A stretch of 14,525 nt of DNA. Origin: Deltaproteobacteria bacterium. GTDB lineage: Bacteria > Desulfobacterota > Desulfobacteria > Desulfobacterales > C00003060. The notes beneath the pieces were generated by a model. The model was not told the DNA's origin and searched no databases. It worked only from the letters and a program-made list of their open reading frames with translations. This document shows, piece by piece, positions 6,611-11,558 of the stretch. Every line of letters begins with the position of its first letter. Position 1 is the first letter of the stretch. The position numbers and the translations under genes were made by a program. Where the stretch lies: the NCBI GenBank assembly GCA_019309245.1, contig JAFDGP010000031.1, positions 1 through 14,525 of the forward strand, in the 5' to 3' direction.

Positions 6611-7681
6611 CTAGGCGCAAAGTTCCGGCCAGAACTGCTTTTGGAAGGCGATGACTTCTTCCACGATAGGTGGCACAGGTGCGGCCTCAAAGCCAGCCAC
6701 GTCCTCGGGGCTCAAAATACTCTGGCCGCATAGCTCCAGAAGCACGGCGGACACGGAATCTCGAAGCCCCGCGAGATGGTAACCTCCCTCCAGGGTAAAG
6801 GCCAGCTTCCCGCTGCAATGGGTTTCGGCAATCTTCATCATGATACGGGTCAGGGCCGCATAACCGGTCGGGGTCATCCCCATCGCACCCAGGGGGTCGT
6901 CCTTGTAGGTGTCAAAGCCAGCCGAAACAAAAATGAAATCCGGCTTGAATCCTGCGGAAACGGGTTTGAGAATGGATGTAAAAATCTGGTGGTATTCCTG
7001 ATCACCATGGCCAGGCCCCAAGGGAACGTTTACCGTGTAGCCCCGGCCCTTTCCGTTTCCAGCCTCCGTCAAGGCGCCGCTGCCCGGATAATACGGGTAC
7101 TGATGGGTAGAAAAGTACAGCACATCCACATTGTCGTAAAAGCTGTGCTGTGTGGCGTTTCCGTGGTGGAGGTCCCAGTCCACAATAAGTACTCTTTCAG
7201 CCCCAAAGGTCTTCATGGCGTAACAGGCACCAAGGGCAACGTTGTTAAAGAGGCAAAAGCCCATCGCGCGATCCCGCTCTGCGTGATGCCCCGGAGGCCT
7301 AACAAGGGCAAATCCGTTTTGTACGGTGCCGTCAAAAATCTTGTCAATCAGGCAGAACAACCCTCCGGCTGCAAGCCTGGCCGCCTGGTAGGACAGAGCC
7401 GTGGTCTGGGTGTCGGGGTCAAGCGACGCATGAGGCTTACCATCGGTGGCGGCAACCCGGTCAATATGAGATTCGCTGTGAATCCAGGCAAGCTCGTCCC
7501 GGTTGGCCGGCCTTGGTAAAACCATGACAAACCGGTCCGCCATATCGGGGGCATCCAGCATGGCATCCAGGACCTCCAGACGTTCGGGACTTTCCACGTG
7601 GGGATAGCCTGCCAGATGTTGTCTGTACATCTCGTGGCGTACAATCCCTGTTTTCGGTCCGGTGTCGGGCCGTGGCGCCAT
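6611..7681 (-). CDS. Histone deacetylase superfamily (HDAC/AcuC-like) zinc deacetylase
   Basis: 356 aa from the ATG at 7681. The HDAC fold motifs are intact: HVESPERL near the N-terminus; RPPGHHAERDRAMGFCLFNN with the catalytic His pair (about residues 132-133); VDWDLHHGN with zinc ligands Asp and His (about 170 and 172); FSTHQYPYYPGSG; SAGFDTYKDDPLG with the third zinc ligand Asp (about 257); and LEGGYH with the transition-state Tyr (about 301). Such enzymes remove acetyl groups from lysines or acetylpolyamines. In bacteria AcuC-type members reactivate acetylated AMP-forming CoA synthetases, which would fit the nearby aryl-CoA ligase, but this link is inference. A GTG at 7765 would add 28 residues that do not resemble the family and would overlap the small gene upstream. 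SD support at 7681 is modest (AAGG about 12 nt upstream). Confidence 0.9.
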   Translation of the reverse strand: MAPRPDTGPKTGIVRHEMYRQHLAGYPHVESPERLEVLDAMLDAPDMADRFVMVLPRPANRDELAWIHSESHIDRVAATDGKPHASLDPDTQTTALSYQAARLAAGGLFCLIDKIFDGTVQNGFALVRPPGHHAERDRAMGFCLFNNVALGACYAMKTFGAERVLIVDWDLHHGNATQHSFYDNVDVLYFSTHQYPYYPGSGALTEAGNGKGRGYTVNVPLGPGHGDQEYHQIFTSILKPVSAGFKPDFIFVSAGFDTYKDDPLGAMGMTPTGYAALTRIMMKIAETHCSGKLAFTLEGGYHLAGLRDSVSAVLLELCGQSILSPEDVAGFEAAPVPPIVEEVIAFQKQFWPELCA

Positions 7682-7742
7682 TGGATTATGCCTTGGGTTT
7701 ACGGGGTTGGGGCCGCCTGCCAGCGCCCTGGTGGCCGACTGC

Positions 7743-7883
7743 TCAGGTCGGGCACAGCCGCCCACCGCTTTTTTCGTTCTCCTCAGCCAGGCGTTTCAGA
7801 AACCTGGAGAAAATGCCCGGTCTTTTCTTAGAGCCCTGCTTTCCGGAAGGGGGCAACTGGGTTTTCGACGAAACTGCGGACAT
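7743..7883 (-). CDS. Candidate small protein, 46 aa, upstream of the deacetylase
   Basis: Minus-strand frame of 46 codons, ATG at 7883 with GAGGAG (plus-strand 7894-7899) 10 nt upstream, TGA at 7743-7745. The product starts MSAVSSKTQLPPSGKQGSKK, continues with GIFSRFLKRLAEENEKSGG (a plausible amphipathic basic/acidic helix) and ends RLCPT with a single Cys. No signal peptide or known family is recognised. It ends 61 bp before the deacetylase ATG on the same strand, so the two are probably co-transcribed. Its ribosome-binding site begins only 18 bp from the edge of repeat copy B. The case rests on SD, start, protein-like composition and placement; a chance ORF is possible. Confidence 0.5.
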   Translation of the reverse strand: MSAVSSKTQLPPSGKQGSKKRPGIFSRFLKRLAEENEKSGGRLCPT

Positions 7884-7917
7884 CGGCAACTATCTCCTCA
7901 AACGCGGCAAACCGATC

Positions 7918-8111
7918 GAGACCTTTGCAAAACTCGTTGCTCTCGCTTACAGGGCAAGATTTTGCGCACTCGGCCGCCCGGCAGTCAGGTCGTTTTGCCG
8001 AAAGGCGATATGTCCGCCTGAGGCGGACCCGCCTCAGGCGGGCTCGGCCTGGATCATATCGCCTTGAGGGAAGACGACCTGACTGCCGGCAGGAGGTTGT
8101 GCAAAGCTCTC
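7918..8111 (+). mobile_element. MITE-like inverted-repeat element, copy B
   Basis: 194 bp, ends GAGACCTTTGCA at the left and the reverse complement of GAGAGCTTTGCA at the right, flanked by a perfect 5-bp duplication CGATC (7913-7917 and 8112-8116). It is the inverted counterpart of 5351-5543. Arms GGCAGTCAGGTCG (7980-7992) and CGACCTGACTGCC (8075-8087) form the outer part of a long stem. The loop differs completely from copy A and holds two small palindromes built on CCGCCTGAGGCGG (8012-8028) and CCCGCCTCAGGCGGG (8028-8042). It sits between the leftward small gene/deacetylase pair and rightward moaB, so it may carry or displace promoters for either side. No transposase. Confidence 0.85.
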
Positions 8112-8116
8112 CGATC

Positions 8117-8163
8117 GTTGACATACTTATGTATAAATACAGCCGCCTGTGCGGTTTGTCAAC
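8117..8163. promoter_or_regulatory. Inverted repeat upstream of moaB, possible operator
   Basis: GTTGACA (8117-8123) and TGTCAAC (8157-8163) are a perfect 7-bp inverted repeat enclosing a second small dyad CCGC-CTGT-GCGG (8143-8154) and an AT-rich ATACTTATGTAT. It lies directly beside the right end of repeat copy B and 135 bp upstream of moaB. It could be an operator or a cruciform-forming site; no regulator is known from the sequence. Confidence 0.35.
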
Positions 8164-8214
8164 TTCTGCACCGCACCCGAACCTTTATCTACGTTCACTG
8201 ATTCGGTTTTCTCC

Positions 8215-8242
8215 TTGACAAGGGTGACAACGCAACCATAGA
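8215..8242 (+). promoter_or_regulatory. Possible sigma-70-type promoter for moaB
   Basis: A consensus -35 box TTGACA (8215-8220) is followed after 16 nt by CATAGA (8237-8242), a weak -10 match. It is 55 bp before the moaB ATG and correctly oriented. The -35 is perfect but the -10 is poor, so this is only a candidate. Confidence 0.3.
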
Positions 8243-8297
8243 CCAGGATTACTCCGGCATTAAGCCATCACTTTTTTGGTATAACAGGAGGAACGCC

Positions 8298-8804
8298 ATG
8301 GGCACCAAAGAACACAAAGCTCGAGCCCCACGCTTTTTGCAGATCGCCGTTCTCTCGGTTTCCAGCACGCGCAGCCTTGCCGAAGACAAGAGCGGCCACT
8401 GGATCGTAAAGCGCGCCAAGAAAAAGGGCCACGAAGTGGTGTTTCATGAGGTGGTCCGCGATCACAAGGTTATCATCGAAGATACCGTCAAAAGGATCAT
8501 CGAGACCTGTAACCCCCATGCCATTGTAGCTACCGGCGGGACCGGAATCAGCCCCAGGGATGTAACCATTGAGGCGGTTCGCCCCCTTTTTGATAAGGAG
8601 CTCACGGCCTTTGGCCCCCTTTTTACTTACCTGAGTTATCAGGACATCGACGCTGCAGCCCTGCTCTCCCGGGCCACAGCAGGTGTCGTGGGCCGGACCC
8701 TTGTCTTTTGTCTGCCAGGCAGCCTGAACGCCTGCAAGCTGGCCTGTAACGAACTGATTTTCCCGGAACTGGGACACCTGGTACAACACAGCCTGTTCGG
8801 CTAG
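8298..8804 (+). CDS. moaB: MoaB/MogA family molybdenum cofactor biosynthesis protein
   Basis: 168 aa, the usual MoaB length. Motifs: IAVLSVSSTRSLAEDKSG at residues 16-33, ATGGTGISPRDVT at 78-90 (the molybdopterin-binding GGTG loop), and LSRATAGVVGRTLVFCLPGS at 123-142. MoaB/MogA proteins adenylylate molybdopterin before metal insertion (in some lineages MoaB is inactive); cytoplasmic. AGGAGG (8286-8291) is 6 nt before the ATG. It is a single-gene transcript facing the convergent DUF3108 gene, and its TAG stop (8802-8804) lies in the CTAG that forms the left end of the repeat element at 8801-8948. Its presence agrees with a molybdo- or tungsto-enzyme-using anaerobe. Confidence 0.92.
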   Translation: MGTKEHKARAPRFLQIAVLSVSSTRSLAEDKSGHWIVKRAKKKGHEVVFHEVVRDHKVIIEDTVKRIIETCNPHAIVATGGTGISPRDVTIEAVRPLFDKELTAFGPLFTYLSYQDIDAAALLSRATAGVVGRTLVFCLPGSLNACKLACNELIFPELGHLVQHSLFG

Positions 8805-8948
8805 GAGGCTGTCGGAAAACGTCCATCTGTCCGCCTCAGACGGATTGTCCTCATTTCTCGTAACTGCCCTCATTCCAAAAATCGGACGCCTTGCATCTGA
8901 ACATTTTCCAGCAGCCGCCCAAAACAGGGTTCTCCGACAGGCTCCTAG
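8801..8948. mobile_element. Second MITE-like element with CTAG ends, between convergent genes
   Basis: 148 bp including flanks. The left end CTAGGAGGCTGTCGGAAAAC (8801-8820) and the reverse complement of the right end CTAGGAGCCTGTCGGAGAAC (8929-8948) match at 18 of 20 positions. The outermost CTAG (or the TA within it) would be the target duplication. The 108-bp interior has no recognised coding capacity. A TA or CTAG target with ends of this kind is seen in several IS families (IS630, some IS5 groups); the family cannot be assigned here. Unrelated in sequence to the elements at 5351 and 7918. Confidence 0.7.
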
Positions 8949-9763
8949 GGACGGCTTGGAGCAAGTCCGGGCGCCGATGTCAGCTCCCCGGAAAAATGGC
9001 CCACAACGACCTTGCTCTTCAAGGCAACGACAATCCGGCGGAAATCCGCGGTAACCCAAACCTGTAGTTTGGCATCTTTGCTCTTTTCAAACACACCGCC
9101 CACGTGTTTCAGGTCCGGCTCGACAAGATAGGTATCAAAGGTCTTTTTGTGAAGGGATACCGGCTCACGCCGGACCACCCTGGCCGTGGCGATTACGGCC
9201 TTCTTGCCGTCCGTAACCGGCGTTTCAACCACCAGGCCGTCTGAGATCGGGTTCAGGCGGAAGGCATAAAACACCCCGAGAGGATCGAAGGTCCCGGCCG
9301 GCACATCCACCCTGGTCTCATAGCGGCCCTTGTTGTACCGGTAGGCCCTGGATCGTTTCCAGTCAAACCGGACCTCGATGTCTCGTTTGTGCCGGCCTTC
9401 CTGCTGTTTTTTTCTGTAGAGCAGGCTATGGGTCATGGATCGGTCCACATAGGATTCGATGTGATCCCGCACCTTGTAAATCAGGTCGATGACCGGGTGG
9501 GATCGAACGGTCAAACGGAACAGATAAGAAGGAATCCCTGTGACCGAGCTTCCGTCCAGAACCTCGAAAACAGCAACCCCAACCGGTATGAAGCCCCATT
9601 TCAGAGAGTAGTCCAGCCTTTCGCCGATCTGAAAAGGAACCGGCCGTTTTCCCGCCGATCCGTCTTTGGCCTGGGCATGTGGACACCCAAACAGGACCAC
9701 GAACAGGGCCGCGGCCAGCACCAGATTCCGCCAGCACCGATTGTCATGACTTGAAGAATTCAA
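8945..9763 (-). CDS. DUF3108-like exported protein
   Basis: About 272 aa. The N-terminus is a signal peptide: basic n-region (NRCWRN), hydrophobic core LVLAAALFVVLFG and a probable cleavage after AQA, before KDG. The mature part reads like the DUF3108 family: PFQIGERLDYSLKWGFIPVG near the start, YKVRDHIESYVDRSMTHSL, PAGTFDPLGVFYAFRLN, and VWVTADFRRIVVALKSKVVV at the end. Members are periplasmic beta-rich proteins of unclear role. The start is uncertain: the frame opens only after a TAA at 9776-9778, no ATG precedes the signal sequence, and the TTG at 9763 has no clear SD; it is preferred because a later GTG would lose the basic n-region. The TAG stop lies in the CTAG at the right end of the repeat element. 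Confidence 0.82.
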   Translation of the reverse strand: MNSSSHDNRCWRNLVLAAALFVVLFGCPHAQAKDGSAGKRPVPFQIGERLDYSLKWGFIPVGVAVFEVLDGSSVTGIPSYLFRLTVRSHPVIDLIYKVRDHIESYVDRSMTHSLLYRKKQQEGRHKRDIEVRFDWKRSRAYRYNKGRYETRVDVPAGTFDPLGVFYAFRLNPISDGLVVETPVTDGKKAVIATARVVRREPVSLHKKTFDTYLVEPDLKHVGGVFEKSKDAKLQVWVTADFRRIVVALKSKVVVGHFSGELTSAPGLAPSRP

Positions 9764-9907
9764 AACAATGGGATGTTAACGCCGGCCGACATAAATGTAA
9801 AGCACGGGGTAAGCCCGGCTGGCCCGGGAAAACACAGTGGGGAGACGCTCCAACTGGGTTGTGCACACATCTTGTTTGGAGACAAAAGCGCGGATGGGAC
9901 CGAAACC

Positions 9908-10213
9908 TTATGCGCTTTCGTCCCGGGGGTCGGATGTAACCCGGGCTTCCTCCGGTTCAACCCACACAATATGCGCCTTGTTCAGCACCAGAATCTTCCC
10001 GGAACCCTCTCCAGGAATGGTCGCATCAAACAGGACAACAAAAGGGCTCTCCGAATCAATGAAAAGATTGGAAACACGCCGCTCAAACCCGACGTTGACA
10101 CTGCCCTGGATCACACTGCCGTCAGCGGTTTTGATACTCACCCGTGCCGGTTTTAATATGCTGTGCTTGCCGATGCTGATCACTTTGTCGTCTCTGCTCT
10201 TCTTCTTGGCCAT
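9908..10213 (-). CDS. Small conserved-looking cytoplasmic protein, possible Sm-like or DUF6812-type fold
   Basis: 101 aa starting MAKKKSRDDKVISIGKHSI. The ATG at 10213 was chosen over one seven codons upstream because AGGAGG lies 7 nt before it. A basic N-terminus is followed by alternating strands (ARVSIKTADGSVIQGSVNVG, SNLFIDSESPFVVLFDATI, GKILVLNKAHIVWVEPEEAR) that suggest a small beta-barrel, perhaps Sm/Hfq-like; similarity to the family named DUF6812 is from memory and weak. No signal peptide. Upstream lies an AT-rich leader with a hairpin repeat (10298-10336). It precedes the DUF3108 gene on the same strand by about 145 bp in which only a weak CCCGG/CCGGG hairpin (9811-9825 region) is seen. 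Confidence 0.8.
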   Translation of the reverse strand: MAKKKSRDDKVISIGKHSILKPARVSIKTADGSVIQGSVNVGFERRVSNLFIDSESPFVVLFDATIPGEGSGKILVLNKAHIVWVEPEEARVTSDPRDESA

Positions 10214-10255
10214 GGCATGACCTCCTGATCTCAATGTGTGTTTTCGTCATTTCGG

Positions 10256-10277
10256 GATCATCTTTCAAAGTTTTTTG
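10256..10277 (+). repeat. 22-bp AT-rich direct repeat, copy 1
   Basis: The motif GATYATCTTTYAAAGTTTTTTG occurs here and at 14225-14246 in the same orientation with two differences (both pyrimidine changes), preceded in both by TTTCG. It lies in the leader region of the 101-aa protein gene. Confidence 0.55.
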
Positions 10278-10297
10278 CAGCGAAGAACTTTAATTAA

Positions 10298-10336
10298 AGA
10301 GTTTCTTTCATAAATGAGTCCGAGGCGACGCCTCGG
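10298..10336 (-). repeat. Hairpin-plus-tail repeat, copy 1
   Basis: Read on the minus strand: a hairpin CCGAGGC-GTC-GCCTCGG (plus 10320-10336) followed by a conserved tail starting ACTCATTTATGAAAG and ending AAACTCT (to 10298). A 24-bp stretch (10298-10321) is an exact inverted copy of 14022-14045. It is placed between the FmdE-family gene and the 101-aa gene and is followed by a 12-bp palindrome CTTTAATTAAAG (10288-10299). Confidence 0.75.
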
Positions 10337-10380
10337 TATCCGCGGCTGCGGTTGCAACGTGAGGGTAGACCCGCCATCGA

Positions 10381-11025
10381 TCATGGCCCTGAAAGGCCTG
10401 CATTGCAGGCACACGGAATACACAGGGTTTGCCCGTCTTCAGCCTGAACCATCCGAGTGGCCATGGTCATCTCGCCGCATCGGTCGCAGGCCTTGGACGG
10501 CGCCAAGGGGGCGTAAGGCGGTTCAAACCATTCGACCGATCTGGTCTCAAAGACCTTGTCAAAAGGCTTTTCCAGCAGATCCAGGGCCTTCAGCCATTTC
10601 TGTCGACGCCGTTGGGCAGCTGTCGCATGGCCGGACGCGTAGGCCTGCTCCAGGCGTTCGTACTCTTGTTGGTGCGCGCCATCATACCGGTATCCCCGGG
10701 TTCTCAGGAAGCGAAAGGCCCTTTTATCCGACCGGTTGAACACGGTAAAGGCATTTTTCCCGTAGTCCTTGATCATCAGATTGCCTTTTCCCACGGTGGT
10801 GCCCAGCATGACCTGCAGCGCATCCACTGCACAGGTGTCATTCTCACTGATCACCACCACCTCTTCATCGTGGGAACGGGAAAAACCCAAGGCCTCTATG
10901 GCGTGTCGGGCCACCAGGTAACCGTACACGAGCCCGGGACACAGGTGCCCATGAAATGCAATACAGCGCTTGAGATCCTCCGGCAATCGCCGATCATCAA
11001 GCCCCCGGTCTTGTTCATCATGCAT
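10381..11025 (-). CDS. FmdE/FwdE family protein with C-terminal zinc ribbon
   Basis: 214 aa. Family blocks: CIAFHGHLCPGLVYGYLVAR at residues 21-40 (conserved HGHLCPG), NDTCAVDALQVMLGTTVGKG at 62-81 with conserved Cys about 65, and GNLMIKDYGKNAFTVFNR. The C-terminus carries a zinc-ribbon CDRCGE (Cys 180, 183) paired with CIPC (Cys 202, 205). FmdE-like proteins are named after a subunit of formylmethanofuran dehydrogenase and are common as stand-alone proteins in sulfate reducers and syntrophs, where they are thought to serve molybdo/tungstoenzyme maturation or metal binding; the specific role here is not known. ATG at 11025 with AAGGAGG 11 nt upstream. The nearby moaB hints at the same cofactor context. 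Confidence 0.9.
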   Translation of the reverse strand: MHDEQDRGLDDRRLPEDLKRCIAFHGHLCPGLVYGYLVARHAIEALGFSRSHDEEVVVISENDTCAVDALQVMLGTTVGKGNLMIKDYGKNAFTVFNRSDKRAFRFLRTRGYRYDGAHQQEYERLEQAYASGHATAAQRRRQKWLKALDLLEKPFDKVFETRSVEWFEPPYAPLAPSKACDRCGEMTMATRMVQAEDGQTLCIPCACNAGLSGP

Positions 11026-11235
11026 CGGCTTTCGTGCCTCCTTGAATCAGCGCATAATCCACCGGCAGAGCCGGTGGCTGGTGCACGGATTCATGCCTGG
11101 TTCGGCGGGACCTGCGGCCATTGTTTTCCGGTCCTTCCGTATTGCCCTTTATACTTTAGCCGATTGCACCCGAAAAATCAAAGATTTGGGGGACCCCGGA
11201 TCCACCGGTTGCCGAGTTTGCCGGAGATGCGAGGC

Positions 11236-11276
11236 GGTGGGCGTGCCGACGTACTGTTGTACTTCAAACGCCCACC
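11236..11276. repeat. 9-bp-stem hairpin with internal dyad
   Basis: GGTGGGCGT and ACGCCCACC pair perfectly across a 23-nt loop that itself contains GTAC-TGTT-GTAC. Located 210 bp upstream of the FmdE-family gene start. It looks like a structured intergenic repeat rather than a terminator, as no T-run follows on either strand. Confidence 0.55.
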
Positions 11277-11314
11277 AACAAAGCAGATTCGGTAAAATCG
11301 GCATCCCCGAAGGG

Positions 11315-11435
11315 CCAAAAAAAACGAAGATCAAAATGGATCTGCCCACGCTAAAGCCAAGTGAAGGGCTTCAACCAGCGTTTTTGTTCAACACGCTGCA
11401 ATCATGCCATAAGAGTCCCATCTTCGTTTTTTTGG
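11315..11435. repeat. 121-bp segment bounded by 16-bp inverted repeats
   Basis: The ends CCAAAAAAAACGAAGAT and ATCTTCGTTTTTTTGG are inverted copies (8 versus 7 A/T). The interior carries two further small hairpins. No target duplication is obvious at the borders (GGG before, CGG after), so it may be a bidirectional terminator-like structure or a small MITE. Confidence 0.5.
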
Positions 11436-11512
11436 CGGTGGATTTGGGGGGACCATCAGCGGCCACCACTCCTGCCAGTGGTCGCCGGTTGGACAAAAGG
11501 AAGATACGTTGC

Positions 11513-11558
11513 CTTTAACTTCGGCATGACCCCCATTGGGGTCATGCCGAAGTTAAAG
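11513..11558. repeat. Perfect 21-bp-stem palindrome overlapping a stop codon
   Basis: Left arm begins CTTTAACTTCGGCATG and ends ACCCC (11513-11533), loop CATT, right arm 11538-11558 is its exact reverse complement. The TAA stop of the SUMF1-domain gene (11553-11555 on the minus strand) lies in the right arm. There is no poly-U on the 3' side in either direction, so it is more like a REP-type palindrome or mRNA 3'-end protector than a classical intrinsic terminator. Confidence 0.85.

Larger units (their letters stand above)
11026..11552. other. 527-bp intergenic region rich in inverted repeats
   Basis: No convincing gene on either strand. It holds a 9-bp stem GGTGGGCGT (11236-11244) / ACGCCCACC (11268-11276) whose loop contains GTAC-TGTT-GTAC; a 16-bp inverted repeat CCAAAAAAAACGAAGAT (11315-11331) / ATCTTCGTTTTTTTGG (11420-11435) differing by one A; within it AAGCC/GGCTT and CAGCGT/ACGCTG hairpins; ACCACT/AGTGGT near 11465-11482; and the left arm of a long palindrome (11513-11558). 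Confidence 0.7.

Noticed and set aside
7682..7765. GTG-initiated 28-residue extension of the deacetylase
   Set aside because: Unlike the family N-terminus, SD spacing too long, and it would overlap the better-supported small gene.
7662..8124. Plus- and minus-strand frames of 97-131 codons around repeat copy B
   Set aside because: They cross the deacetylase start or the repeat, differ in frame from one another and show no conserved protein features.
10314..10739. 141-codon plus-strand frame starting in the hairpin repeat
   Set aside because: Antisense to the FmdE-family gene; only the first codons resemble the start in the other repeat copy, which stops after 13 codons.
11026..11552. CRISPR array or riboswitch
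   Set aside because: Dyads are not regularly spaced direct repeats, and no known riboswitch core could be recognised.
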